NCBI GenBank assembly: GCA_018402545.1
Contig: JAGYIL010000001.1
Location: 2,356,001 to 2,420,000 of the forward strand
Length of the DNA stretch: 64,000 nt
Direction of reading: 5' to 3'
Source: Saccharospirillum sp.
GTDB taxonomy: Bacteria > Pseudomonadota > Gammaproteobacteria > Pseudomonadales > Natronospirillaceae
Shown: in pieces, positions 36,601 through 44,644 of the stretch
Layout: every line of letters begins with the position of its first letter
How positions within the stretch are numbered: the first letter of the stretch is position 1
Made by a program: the position numbers and the translations under genes
Notes under the pieces: generated by a model
What the model was told of the DNA's origin: nothing
Databases searched by the model: none
The model's input: only the letters and a program-made list of their open reading frames with translations

Positions 36601-36896
36601 TAGCCGGATACTTCACCGCGATACCGCGCCACGGCAGCAGCATCGCCGGTGATGATGTATCGGTTCATGGGTGCGGCAAAACGGCTGAACGGCTGAATGC
36701 CTGCTGCATTGTCCGATGCTGACGGGGGTGTTTTTTCCAGCACATTTCGCTGGCCTGAGAGGTTGCGTTCGGAAATTTCAGATTCGGCCAGGGCAGTTGC
36801 CGCGACCAGTGACAGGCAGAGCCCCGCTATCACTGCATACAGCGAGGCCCCAGACCATCTGCGGCTGTGCCGCAGGGTAAATTGAGACAGGGTCAT
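33627..36896 (-). CDS. Large S8 (subtilisin-family) protease with internal membrane segment
   Basis: A 1089-residue serine protease. ATG at 36896 has AAGGAA upstream. Order: signal peptide 1-37; I9-like inhibitor propeptide about 76-186 (RYIITGDAAAVARY to LPGIRSIHKDEL); a membrane-helix-like stretch 207-229 followed by basic residues, then a second hydrophobic stretch 238-254 with LAGC (249-252); catalytic domain from about 265 with Asp287 (GIIDTGI), His355 (DGHGSH), Asn461 (SAGNSG) and Ser684 (GTSMSSP); an inserted PA-like domain about 535-620; C-terminal beta domains including a PPC-like segment (about 930-1010). All catalytic residues are present, so it should be active outside the cytoplasm. 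The internal hydrophobic pair is unusual for the family. Confidence 0.9.
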   Translation of the reverse strand: MTLSQFTLRHSRRWSGASLYAVIAGLCLSLVAATALAESEISERNLSGQRNVLEKTPPSASDNAAGIQPFSRFAAPMNRYIITGDAAAVARYRGEVSGYQATSPEGRASLDVHTPEVRAYGQYLESQQAKLLQQISLRLGRSVEVIDQFHLAVNAVVVELTETEASQLASLPGIRSIHKDELRQLTRTPGDAYGYALPGTDDTGSTAWLWWSVVVALSLVLATLVWALATGRLNRRHGLAASLLATLGLAGCLWEGGFAWIGAPEVWRGVAGQAGTRGEGVVVGIIDTGINPVSDSFAEVDGDGYRHRNPKSGYLGVCDPDSGVFDPDFPCNDKLIGAWGYELINEGSPRDTDGHGSHTAGTAAGNLVYNAAVTAPTGFTLTKHIAGVAPRANVVAYSVCGEAGCYLSAILFAINQAIADGVDVINYSIGGGASDPWGDPDSLAFLAAMDAGIFVATSAGNSGPDFATLGNPADAPWVTSVAASAHPLFYKNTLVDLSGGLEPPPVEIVGQGISPGYGPAPIIDAADYGNPLCLADEFSARFNAEIVLCEAGEIGRVAKGEHVAANGGGAMILTREPTTPDGSGYLETDSHALPATHITFTDATQLREWLASGHDHQGRLTGTEMVYEPETADVLAYFSSRGVNPSVPSVVKPNITAPGRAIFAAFHEGYSDADQDYNVIQGTSMSSPHIAGAGALLTALHPDWSPMQIQSAMMTTAVKEHFKEDGTRQADPFDMGGGRIDLPRAAQAALVLDEQLDAFLAADPFVGGEPSVLNLTGLGQARCVVNCQWTRTVTNVSNQSTHWRTLRQPGLSVSPQRFRLAPGESQELTIEADASDAPVGEWQFAQLGLKSLTRNVPDVHFPVAIQPALSNLPGAITITAPLASDVVSLDGLKAVEISSAEVSMTGLAQSTATEAALVSDPTNDNPFDGFDPAVDGTFFFTLEVPENATRFVAEVSASESGDLDVFVGSGDTPGFGSMIDYAATGSALEYINIENPPAGTLWVVVQNWEAGHTEPQALTIHTAAVTGDEGNLTVDVPVTVPAGETFSVDLGFNLPDSVAGERYYGSFSLGTDGSNPGNLGTVLVDLVRQ

Positions 36897-37273
36897 GTCA
36901 GTTCCTTGTTTGTCGAAGTTGAGAAACACGGAGCCCTTCCAGGTACACCGCATTCACAGGCCTGGAGACAACATGACCCAGCCATGCGCTGCCCTGGCGC
37001 CCTTTCGGGAACCAGATCAGTCGCGCGCTGAAGCGCCACCTTCCGACAAAACGCCTGCATCCTTGCCCGATTTACGCAACAATCCGTCAATGGATTGAAG
37101 ACAGGCCGTAAAACGGATGCCTCAGGCACGCTAGCAGCTCCCGGGGTGTTGCGGAAACCTTAGTGGTGAAACTGAGACCGAATTAGCACAATAAATCTCC
37201 GGGTGGTTTGTAAAGGGGTGCTTACAGAGAGGATTGATGACGCCCGTTTAACAGCGGCGTCACCGGTCGGCCG
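36897..37273. other. Intergenic region without recognised content
   Basis: A 377-bp space upstream of the S8 protease and downstream of the VasI-like gene. It must contain the protease promoter, but I could not identify a convincing one; short reading frames here have no ribosome site or family resemblance. Confidence 0.5.
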
Positions 37274-37942
37274 TTAAAACTGGCAGGACGTTCGCATGGG
37301 CTCAATGACCTCGGTAAAACCGGTCATATCAAACACCGCAGTGATGGCGCTGTAGTTATAGGGTGTGGTTCGAAACACCAGAGTGGCATTACCCGCCTCG
37401 GTTTCGGTTTCAAGTTGATCAACCAGTTCGATCTTGGAAAACCCCGATGCAGCGCCAGGGAAGATAGTGCGCTCACGAAAACGATCAGTTTGCCAGGTAC
37501 CGGTAACCGATTCGCCCTGGCCAATACGGGTGGTTACCTCGGGCTCGGTGCTGGGCAGGAACTCTCCCCAATTGAGCACCAGCTGGTAGTCGCCTGGCTG
37601 GGTTGAATCGCAGGTGAGCTCCAGCTCGATCGGGTTGCGTCGGCGGTTCAGGCCACGATCCGATCGCAGGAACACTGAGTGCTCGGTTTGCCCGGTGATG
37701 GGGTCGGAAATGGATTCGTAATCGAACTTGCCAATATCGCGCGTTACGCTCTGCGCCTCGGCGAGCACCTGCTCAGCGTCATCGTAACACTGGTAGCGTT
37801 GCTGCTGGTCCGTCAGTGAACGGCATTCCTGAATAGATTCGGCAAAGGTTTCAGCCTGGCTAACGGTTGCGATTGTCAGGCCGCCGGTAGCCAGACCCAG
37901 AATGAGGGCGGTCTTGTACGAATACGATACACCAACGGTCAT
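37274..37942 (-). CDS. Exported protein resembling VasI/TagO (type VI secretion-associated family)
   Basis: A 222-residue protein. ATG at 37942 has CAGGAG upstream and starts a signal peptide (TALILGLATGGLTIATVSQA). The mature part opens ECRSLTDQQQRYQCYDDAEQ, the C-x(12)-RYxCYD motif of VasI/TagO proteins, then GKFDYESISDPITGQTEHSVFLRSDRG and a beta-rich segment with a Cys near position 120 and another at the end (RTSCQF). No other type VI gene is in the window, so its role is uncertain; such solitary homologues occur outside secretion clusters. Confidence 0.6.
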   Translation of the reverse strand: MTVGVSYSYKTALILGLATGGLTIATVSQAETFAESIQECRSLTDQQQRYQCYDDAEQVLAEAQSVTRDIGKFDYESISDPITGQTEHSVFLRSDRGLNRRRNPIELELTCDSTQPGDYQLVLNWGEFLPSTEPEVTTRIGQGESVTGTWQTDRFRERTIFPGAASGFSKIELVDQLETETEAGNATLVFRTTPYNYSAITAVFDMTGFTEVIEPMRTSCQF

Positions 37943-38103
37943 GTGTGCGTGAAACTCCTGTTCTTTGGCATTGTACGACTGATATTGCAACCTGAGGTGG
38001 GCTGCCCTGACGCTTAGTGTATAAAACGGCGTCTGTGGCACACTGACTGGCCAGCAGCCAGAGGCCCATCATGCCCGAGGGCTACTAAAAGCGAAACCGC
38101 CGT

Positions 38104-38853
38104 TTAGCCAGGCATCACTTTAAAGGCCTGTAACCCACGCTGGCGCTGGCGCCCCTGGCGGTGCGATTCATTCAAACAGGATTCTACGAACCCCAGGTGC
38201 GTTTGCGAAGCCTGCTGCGCTGCCACAGCGTCACCACTCATAATAGCCTCAAGTAAGCGCTGGTGTTGCTCCAGCAAACGATCAGCGGTATCCCCCTGCC
38301 CGGCAATCTGAAAAACACTCTCGGCAATGGACGATGCCAGCACTTTGAATAACGCCTTCATGTTGTGCAACAAGACCGCATTGTGACTTGCCTCGGCGAT
38401 CGCCAGGTGAAATTCAGCATCGGCTCTTGCCTGCTCTGCTGCGTTGCCTGCCTGATGGCTCCGCTCCAGCTCAGCCACACAGGCCCGAAGCCGGTGACGG
38501 TCTGCATCTGTCGCCCGCAAGGCAGCGTACCAGGCAGCCATGCCTTCCAGAGCGTTCCGATATTCCAGAATATCGTACTGGTAGTCTTTATCGGTACTGA
38601 GCAAGGCCAGTAACGGATCACTGAAACCATCGCCCAGGTGCTGGCACACGCGGTGTCCACCGCCCTGTCGACTCTCCAGCCAGCCCCGAGCGGCCAGGGT
38701 ACCCAGCGCCTGTCGCAGCGTCGGGCGAGATACGCCCAGCTTAACGGCCAGTTCGCGCTCGGGCGGTAACTGACTCCCCACCGGGTATTGCCCTTCGGTG
38801 ATGGCTTTCTCCACCACACGGGCAACCTGGTCTGACATTCGCTCTGCTTTCAT
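38104..38853 (-). CDS. lldR: GntR/FadR-family regulator of lactate use (LldR-like)
   Basis: A 249-residue transcription factor: winged helix residues 1-70 (GSQLPPERELAVKLGVSRPTLRQAL) and an FCD effector domain from about 90 with metal-binding histidines (EFHLAIAEASHN, TADRLLEQHQRLLEAI, THLGFVESC). It is divergent from lutABC with a 170-bp spacer that holds a perfect 17-bp GntR operator. LldR-type proteins repress lactate genes and release on binding lactate. The function is inferred from the strong context. Confidence 0.88.
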   Translation of the reverse strand: MKAERMSDQVARVVEKAITEGQYPVGSQLPPERELAVKLGVSRPTLRQALGTLAARGWLESRQGGGHRVCQHLGDGFSDPLLALLSTDKDYQYDILEYRNALEGMAAWYAALRATDADRHRLRACVAELERSHQAGNAAEQARADAEFHLAIAEASHNAVLLHNMKALFKVLASSIAESVFQIAGQGDTADRLLEQHQRLLEAIMSGDAVAAQQASQTHLGFVESCLNESHRQGRQRQRGLQAFKVMPG

Positions 38854-38890
38854 GTCACCCCTCTCGCATGACTGGCCCTCACATGGCGGA

Positions 38891-38919
38891 TTGACAGCCC
38901 TGTGAAGTCAGCCTATTCT
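38891..38919 (+). promoter_or_regulatory. Sigma-70 promoter of lutABC
   Basis: TTGACA (38891-38896), a 17-bp spacer, and TATTCT (38914-38919). The expected start, near 38926, lies just upstream of the LldR operator. Confidence 0.75.
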
Positions 38920-38937
38920 CACCCAAAACATTTGGTA

Positions 38938-38954
38938 AATTGGTATTACCAATT
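38938..38954. promoter_or_regulatory. LldR-type operator
   Basis: AATTGGTATTACCAATT, a perfect palindrome of the GntR/FadR lactate class (core TTGGT-N3-ACCAA). It sits immediately after the expected transcription start of lutABC and 84 bp upstream of lldR, so repressor bound here would block the lut promoter. A further half-site TTTGGTAA lies at 38931-38938. Confidence 0.88.
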
Positions 38955-39023
38955 AACAGAGCATCGTACCCCAGCCATGGCGAGCGATGCAACCGTGCAC
39001 ATCCTTTTAATGCTGAGGTTCCG

Positions 39024-39797
39024 ATGTCACAGCCCGTTCTGCTCTACCCGAGCAAACCCGAGAAGGTCTATTTGTTTGGCACTTGCCTGGTCGACCTGTT
39101 TTACCCGGAGGCCGGCCTTGCCGGAGTCGATCTGCTGGAGCGGGAAGGCATTGAGGTGATCTACCCCCAGGATCAAACCTGTTGCGGACAGCCGGCTTAT
39201 ACCTCGGGTCGCAGTGACGAAGCCCGAGCAGTGGCACGAGCCCAGCTGGATTTGTTTCCCGGTGACTGGCCGGTTGTCGTTCCTTCCGGTTCCTGCGCTG
39301 GCATGATGCGACATCACTATCCAAAGCTGTTTGACGGGACGGACGATGCCGACAAAGCCCGCAAGCTGGCAGCCCGAGTCTGGGATCTGGCCGATTTTCT
39401 GGTGAATGTCTGTCAGATCAAACTGACCGATACCGGTGAGCCCGTCACCATCGCCCTGCATACTTCCTGCTCATCGCGGCGGGAAATGGGCGTTGCCGAC
39501 AGCGGCCCGGCCCTCCTGCAGCAATTGAACAACGTCACCCTGGTCGAGCCGGCCAAGGTGACCGAATGCTGCGGATTCGGGGGATCTTTCGCAGTTCGGC
39601 ATGCCGATATCTCCGGTGCCATGGCGAACGATAAGGTCGCTGCTCTGAAGCAGACCGGTTGCGACCGCTTTCTGAGCACCGACTGCGGGTGTTTGATGAA
39701 CCTTACCGGCGTCGCCGAAAAACAAAAGACGGGTCTGGCCGGCGAACATTTGCTGAGCTTTCTGTGGCACCGCACTCAATCAAACCGGGAGGCGTAA
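39024..39797 (+). CDS. lutA: L-lactate oxidation complex, (Fe-S) subunit LutA
   Basis: A 257-residue protein with two CCG domains: DQTCCGQPAY (about residues 51-60) and TECCGFGGSFAVRH (about 185-198), which bind iron-sulphur clusters or heterodisulphide-like centres. The ATG at 39024 has GAGG upstream; codons further 5' in frame are not supported. LutABC (also YkgEFG) oxidises L-lactate to pyruvate as an alternative to LldD. lutB follows after 3 bp. Confidence 0.93.
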   Translation: MSQPVLLYPSKPEKVYLFGTCLVDLFYPEAGLAGVDLLEREGIEVIYPQDQTCCGQPAYTSGRSDEARAVARAQLDLFPGDWPVVVPSGSCAGMMRHHYPKLFDGTDDADKARKLAARVWDLADFLVNVCQIKLTDTGEPVTIALHTSCSSRREMGVADSGPALLQQLNNVTLVEPAKVTECCGFGGSFAVRHADISGAMANDKVAALKQTGCDRFLSTDCGCLMNLTGVAEKQKTGLAGEHLLSFLWHRTQSNREA

Positions 39798-39800
39798 CCG

Positions 39801-41258
39801 ATGACTGAAACCCGGCACGACATCGCGCATCAGGGTCACAACAGCGCCATCAATTTTCAGCCTCAGGTTAAATCTGCACTGGCCAACCGCCAGTTGCGTG
39901 GCAACTTTGATAAAGCCATGACCGGCCTGATGCACAAGCGCAGCAGCGCCTTTGCCGACTGGGATCTGGACGCCCTGCGTGATCTTGGCCAAGCCATCAG
40001 GCAGCGGGCACTGCGGCAGTTGCCCGACTTGCTGGAACAACTGGAGCGCCAGTGCCAGGCCAACGGCATTCAGGTGCACTGGGCCCGCGATGGCGACGAA
40101 GCCTGCCGGGTTATCACCGAGATTTGCCAGCAACGCCAGGCGAAAACGGTGATCAAGGGCAAGTCAATGGTGACCGAAGAGATGGAACTGAACGCCCATC
40201 TGGAGCAACGCGGTTACAGCGTGCTCGAATCGGACCTTGGCGAATACATTGTGCAAATGGCCAAAGAAACACCGTCGCATATCATCATGCCGGCGATTCA
40301 CAAGAACACCGCTGAAATTGCCGAACTGATGCACACCATGACCGGTGTCGAACGGCGCGAAGATGCCCATTACCTGACCGACCAGGCCCGACAGCAATTG
40401 CGTGAGAAGTTCATGCAGGCTGACGTAGGCATCTCCGGTGTCAATTTCGCCGTTGCCGACAGCGGCACACTGTGTCTGGTCGAAAACGAAGGTAATGGCC
40501 GCCTGACTACCACCACGCCGCCCTGCCACATCGCCGTAACCGGCATCGAAAAAGTGGTTCCCAGTCTCACCGATGTTGCGCCCTTGCTGAGCTTGCTGAC
40601 CCGCTCTGCCACCGGGCAGTCCATCACCACCTACGTCAACATGATCAGCCGGCCGCGTCAGCCGGGTGAAAAGGACGGTCCGGAGGCCGTGCATCTGGTG
40701 CTGGTCGATAACGGCCGCTCCGATATTTACCAGGACGACGAACTGGCCCAAACCCTACAGTGTATTCGCTGCGGCGCCTGCATGAACCATTGCCCGGTTT
40801 ATACGCGCATTGGTGGCCATGCCTACGGCACCACCTACCCGGGGCCCATTGGTCAGGTACTGATGCCGCAATTACTGGGGCTGGAGCAAACGCCGGACTT
40901 TGCCAGCGCCTCATCACTGTGCGGTTCCTGCGGAGAAGTGTGTCCGGTGCGCATTCCGCTGCCCAGTCTGCTGTTGCGGCTGCGTCGCGAAGCCGTCGAC
41001 GGCGACAAGACACGCCCCTCAACGGTACCAGGCCACGGCAGCAAACGATCTGGACTGGAGTCACTGATCTGGACTTTCTGGCGCATCGTGCACCGTCACC
41101 CGCTGCTCTATCGTCAGTCAACGCGCCTGGCCAGTCAGTTCAGGGCACTGAGCCCGAAACGACTGGGCGGCTGGACCCGCTACCGCAGTGCGCCAAAACT
41201 GGCCAAAACCACCCTGCACAGCGCCATGAACGCCCGCTCCGGGAGGCAAAAACCATGA
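39801..41258 (+). CDS. lutB: L-lactate oxidation complex, iron-sulphur subunit LutB
   Basis: A 485-residue protein with the LUD domain in the N-terminal part (VTEEMELNAHLEQRGYSVLESDLGEYIVQ, GISGVNFAVADSGTLCLVENEGNGR) and two ferredoxin-like 4Fe-4S motifs, CIRCGACMNHCPVY (about 320) and LCGSCGEVCPVRIP (about 375). It couples lactate oxidation to electron transfer. Its stop codon overlaps the lutC start (ATGA). Confidence 0.95.
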   Translation: MTETRHDIAHQGHNSAINFQPQVKSALANRQLRGNFDKAMTGLMHKRSSAFADWDLDALRDLGQAIRQRALRQLPDLLEQLERQCQANGIQVHWARDGDEACRVITEICQQRQAKTVIKGKSMVTEEMELNAHLEQRGYSVLESDLGEYIVQMAKETPSHIIMPAIHKNTAEIAELMHTMTGVERREDAHYLTDQARQQLREKFMQADVGISGVNFAVADSGTLCLVENEGNGRLTTTTPPCHIAVTGIEKVVPSLTDVAPLLSLLTRSATGQSITTYVNMISRPRQPGEKDGPEAVHLVLVDNGRSDIYQDDELAQTLQCIRCGACMNHCPVYTRIGGHAYGTTYPGPIGQVLMPQLLGLEQTPDFASASSLCGSCGEVCPVRIPLPSLLLRLRREAVDGDKTRPSTVPGHGSKRSGLESLIWTFWRIVHRHPLLYRQSTRLASQFRALSPKRLGGWTRYRSAPKLAKTTLHSAMNARSGRQKP

Positions 41259-41908
41259 CCCCTTCTGCCCGCCAAACCATTTTGAGCCGACTGCGTGAGC
41301 GCAAACCGATTCCTGCAGCGAGCCACCCAGATTTTACAGTCATGGAACAACGTCGCTGGTCGCTGGAAGACGGTATCGAACGATTTATAGCCCAGCAAGC
41401 GGCAGTGCATGGCGAGGTTCACAGGGTGAGTCGGGACGAACTGAGCCGCGCTGTATTGGCACGACTGACGCAGGCAGGCGCTCAACGGGTATTGATCGCA
41501 CCCGACAATCCCTTGCATCACGAATTGACCAGCAACGCGCCCGACCTTCAATTCCACGGGTACGATCAGCCCGTTGAAGCCTGGCAAAGCGAGCTGTTTC
41601 ATCAGACCGATGCCGCGATCACCGGCTGCCATGCGGGCCTGGCCGATACCGGCTCACTGGTCGTCATTACCAGCCCCACTGAACCCAGACTGATGACTCT
41701 GGCACCGCCGCTGCATATCGCCATCCTGCCGGTCAGCCGACTGTTCAGCAGCTGGTACCAACTGATCACGGAAGAAGACTGGACAGGCCCCATGCCGACC
41801 AATACCCTGCTGATCTCCGGGCCCTCCAAGACAGCGGACATCGAGCAAACGCTCGTCTATGGTGCCCACGGCCCCAAGGCGTTAACGGTTTTTCTGGTCG
41901 ATGGTTGA
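41255..41908 (+). CDS. lutC: L-lactate oxidation complex subunit LutC
   Basis: A 217-residue LUD-domain protein. The ATG at 41255 overlaps the lutB stop and has GGGAGG ten bases upstream; a longer frame running back inside lutB is not translated protein. Conserved segments include DAAITGCHAGLADTGSLVVITSPTEPRLMTLAPPLHIAIL and ISGPSKTADIEQTLVYGAHGPKALTVFLVDG, the LutC end. Last gene of the operon; no lactate permease is adjacent. Confidence 0.94.
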   Translation: MTPSARQTILSRLRERKPIPAASHPDFTVMEQRRWSLEDGIERFIAQQAAVHGEVHRVSRDELSRAVLARLTQAGAQRVLIAPDNPLHHELTSNAPDLQFHGYDQPVEAWQSELFHQTDAAITGCHAGLADTGSLVVITSPTEPRLMTLAPPLHIAILPVSRLFSSWYQLITEEDWTGPMPTNTLLISGPSKTADIEQTLVYGAHGPKALTVFLVDG

Positions 41909-41919
41909 TGACAAACGGC

Positions 41920-41946
41920 TAATCTTGAAGGAACGCTGGCCGATAA
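41920..41946 (+). promoter_or_regulatory. Sigma-28 (FliA) promoter of the Aer gene
   Basis: TAAT (41920-41923), 15-bp spacer, GCCGATAA (41939-41946), against the FliA consensus TAAA-N15-GCCGATAA. It lies 47 bp upstream of the Aer start. The 13-bp block CTGGCCGATAACG (41936-41948) recurs identically before cheV. Confidence 0.82.
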
Positions 41947-41992
41947 CGCTCCTATAATGTTTTTGGCCAGCTAATTCAGGAATCCGATTTTT

Positions 41993-43558
41993 ATGCGCAA
42001 CAATCAACCCGTCACTGATCGCGAATATGTCCTGGCGGACGACCAGCAACTGATATCCTCGACTGACCGGAAAGGCCGCATTCAGCATTGCAACCAGGCC
42101 TTTGTTGATGCCAGCGGTTATTCCCGTGACGAACTGATTGGTCAGCCGCACAACCTGATCCGACACCCCGACATGCCACCGGCCGCCTTTGAGAACATGT
42201 GGACCTACCTCAAGGCCGGCAGCCCCTGGATGGGCCTGGTTAAGAACCGGCGCAAAGACGGCGGGTTTTACTGGGTCAATGCCTACGTGACGCCCATCAC
42301 CAAAGGTGGCGAGGTGGTCGGTTATGAATCCGTTCGGGTAAAACCCCAGCGCGAAGACATCGACCGGGCGTTTCGCATCTATCAGCGCATCAACGCCGGC
42401 AAATCAGGCATCGCCCCGCTTCGCCGGTTCCGCGATGCGGCCGTTGCTCTTGGCCCTGCCGCGGTTTTGGTTGCCGCGATGATTGCACTCGGCGCATACA
42501 GCGGGCAATGGCTGGCGGCGCTGTCCGGTGCTGTCGCCGTCGGCGCAGCGTCTCTCTACGGTCGCCAGGTCCAGAAGCGATCACTGGCATCCGTTGCCGG
42601 CAAACTGGAAGGTCGCTTCAACGATGCCCTTATCGCCAGCACCTATTCTGATGCATCGCTGTCGCTGGCTCGGGTGGAACTTGCCGCCAGCGTCACCAGT
42701 GCGCATCTCAATACCGTCCTGACCCGAATAGACGATGCCGCGCGTCAGGTCTTTCAGCAATCGCAAAAGGCGCACGAACTGGCGGGCCAGTCCGAACACG
42801 CCATCGACGAACTGCAAAGCGAGACCACCCAGATTGCGGCGGCCATCAATGAAATGACAGCAACCATTCACGAAGTGTCTGGTAATGTGCAAGTGACTGC
42901 CAATGAAGCCGACACCGCCCACGACCTGGCCGAAAAAGGCACGCGCACCGTTCAGCAAACCCGCGATGAGATTCAACAACTGGCACAGGCCGTACAGTCG
43001 ATCGGCGCCACGGTCAGTGAAGTGGTCGCCCAGACCGATTCAATCTCTAAGGCAGCAGAACTTATTCAGAGTGTCACCGACCAGACCAATCTTCTGGCGC
43101 TGAACGCGGCGATTGAAGCCGCACGTGCTGGAGAACACGGCCGCGGATTTGCCGTTGTGGCGGATGAAGTGCGTTCCCTGGCCGTTCGAACTACCGAAAC
43201 TACTCAACAGATCCAGAACATCATCGACAACCTGAAATCAAAAACCGGTGAGGCGGAATCGGCCGCCGATGCAGGCCGGCATATTGCCGAGCAGGGTGTC
43301 GCGCGAGTGGAAGAAGCCGATCAGGCACTGCATGAAATTGCCAGCGCGGTCAGTCGCATTACCGAAATGACCCACCAGATGGCCACTTCCATCGAGGAAC
43401 AGAGTCAGGTGTCTGAAGAGATCAACCAGCAACTGACTCGCATCAGCGGCCTGGCGGATCACAGTCTCGAGCAGGCACACAGCTCGGTCAGTGGTGCCCA
43501 GGCGATGAACAACCTGTCGACTGAGCTGCATGAACTGGTGGAATTGTTTAGAAAGTAG
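41993..43558 (+). CDS. aer: Aer-like PAS aerotaxis receptor
   Basis: A 521-residue methyl-accepting protein. N-terminal PAS domain, residues 8-115 ([38 protein letters not shown], then [12 protein letters not shown]), as in Aer, which binds FAD and senses redox state. A hydrophobic membrane hairpin lies at about 145-185, then a signalling coiled coil with the hairpin tip [33 protein letters not shown] (about 363-395). A FliA-type promoter is directly upstream, tying it to the motility regulon. Confidence 0.9.
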   Translation: MRNNQPVTDREYVLADDQQLISSTDRKGRIQHCNQAFVDASGYSRDELIGQPHNLIRHPDMPPAAFENMWTYLKAGSPWMGLVKNRRKDGGFYWVNAYVTPITKGGEVVGYESVRVKPQREDIDRAFRIYQRINAGKSGIAPLRRFRDAAVALGPAAVLVAAMIALGAYSGQWLAALSGAVAVGAASLYGRQVQKRSLASVAGKLEGRFNDALIASTYSDASLSLARVELAASVTSAHLNTVLTRIDDAARQVFQQSQKAHELAGQSEHAIDELQSETTQIAAAINEMTATIHEVSGNVQVTANEADTAHDLAEKGTRTVQQTRDEIQQLAQAVQSIGATVSEVVAQTDSISKAAELIQSVTDQTNLLALNAAIEAARAGEHGRGFAVVADEVRSLAVRTTETTQQIQNIIDNLKSKTGEAESAADAGRHIAEQGVARVEEADQALHEIASAVSRITEMTHQMATSIEEQSQVSEEINQQLTRISGLADHSLEQAHSSVSGAQAMNNLSTELHELVELFRK

Positions 43559-43561
43559 CCC

Positions 43562-44350
43562 TTAAAACAGGCCGTTGTAACTGACGCCCCACACCAGAAA
43601 CACCCGGTTTAAAGCGCCGGTATCCCGCACCAGCGGGCTATCGGCAGCGTCGCCCTGGTATTGGGTCACTGACGTCAGCCAAATCGTCGACCAGCGTTCA
43701 GTATGCTGATAGGAGGCGATCAGGCTGAGACTCAGATTCTTTAAACCCGCTCCGGGCTGGTACGCTCCAACACCAGTATCGGGCGTTGCCTCCACTCCGA
43801 AAAACGTCTCCATATGAGCTTCGGTTCCCCACTGACTGCCGAGTGAGCCGATCAGGGTCAATTGTTCCGTCACCGGGCTTACCCAGCCTACCGAGGGTGC
43901 AACAATGGCCGTCTCATGGCCGCCAGGCAAGGTCGTCACCAGATCCGCCGAAGCCGTCAGCACACCGGGCAAAGGCACGCCAATCACCCGCCAGGGAATG
44001 CCTGAGCCAATAGTGACGCCGATCTCTGCAGAGGCGGGAATGTCGGCCTGCTGCTGATATTTCGCCGGCAGTTCATCGCTCTCCCGCCCCCCTGAATATC
44101 GCACCAGCGGCCCCAGGCTCAGCGCCCGGGAAGGCACCAGGTCAGCCGCCAGCCCCGGGCCCCGGGTTGCCAACCGGTAACCCTCGTACTCGACTGTAAA
44201 ACTCGGTGCCGGCAGTGCTCGCCAGCCCTGTCCGAAGGGCTGCTCACCGGCCGTCACCCCAAGCCCCAGGCTGAATGAGTTTTCAGCCAGACTCTGGCCA
44301 CTGGCCCCAATACACCCCAAAACAACCAACACCCTTGCGGCCATGCACAT
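43562..44350 (-). CDS. MipA/OmpV-family outer-membrane protein
   Basis: A 262-residue protein with a signal peptide (cleavage near SLAEN) and a beta-barrel pattern. MipA/OmpV marks include FSLGLGVTAGEQPFGQG, PAPSFTVEYEGYRLATRGPGLAADLV and a C-terminal aromatic residue (YNGLF) as in outer-membrane proteins. Family members scaffold peptidoglycan synthesis or act as porins. Two ATG codons (44350 and 44344) are possible starts; AAGGAAA lies upstream. Convergent with aer, 3 bp apart. Confidence 0.85.
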   Translation of the reverse strand: MCMAARVLVVLGCIGASGQSLAENSFSLGLGVTAGEQPFGQGWRALPAPSFTVEYEGYRLATRGPGLAADLVPSRALSLGPLVRYSGGRESDELPAKYQQQADIPASAEIGVTIGSGIPWRVIGVPLPGVLTASADLVTTLPGGHETAIVAPSVGWVSPVTEQLTLIGSLGSQWGTEAHMETFFGVEATPDTGVGAYQPGAGLKNLSLSLIASYQHTERWSTIWLTSVTQYQGDAADSPLVRDTGALNRVFLVWGVSYNGLF

Positions 44351-44644
44351 CGCTTACGGTTTCCTTATTATTTCGTCGACAGTATCCGGACAGTGAGCCC
44401 AGGTGGAGGACGCTGCGTCCACCTGCCTGACGCGCGCACTCTGATCCCACACAAATACACCATCCAACCCGGCCTCTGGCAAGACTACCATTACGCAGTT
44501 ACCTGCGTTTTGTACCATACCCGATTTCTGACCAGGCTGATCAGTGGTCAAATACGCCCTTGGGTTTCGTGACGACTGGCCGATAACGTATCATGACAAG
44601 GGTGCCCGAACTGTCGGGTGCCAGGACAGTTTCGCGAGGTTTTT
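44351..44644. other. Divergent mipA/cheV spacer
   Basis: A 294-bp region. It contains the cheV promoter region and a symmetric element TGACCA-GG-CTGATCAG-TGGTCA at 44529-44550 that could bind a dimeric regulator or fold as a hairpin. A reading frame of 65 codons with a TTG start ends 4 bp before mipA; it lacks a clear ribosome site and is not accepted as a gene. Confidence 0.5.
44560..44586 (+). promoter_or_regulatory. Probable sigma-28 promoter of cheV
   Basis: The -10 element GCCGATAA (44579-44586) is exact. The -35 region TTGGGTTT (44560-44567) matches TAAAGTTT at five of eight positions with correct spacing. The block CTGGCCGATAACG (44576-44588) is identical to that before aer. It lies 59 bp upstream of the cheV start. 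Confidence 0.65.

Noticed and set aside
35439-36722. 427-codon frame antisense to the S8 protease
   Set aside because: Low-complexity, Cys/Gly/Gln-rich translation typical of a reverse-frame artefact; the protease has all catalytic motifs.
44354-44551. 65-codon frame ending 4 bp before mipA
   Set aside because: TTG start without a ribosome site, no recognisable family, overlaps a symmetric regulatory-looking element. Translational coupling to mipA is imaginable but unsupported.
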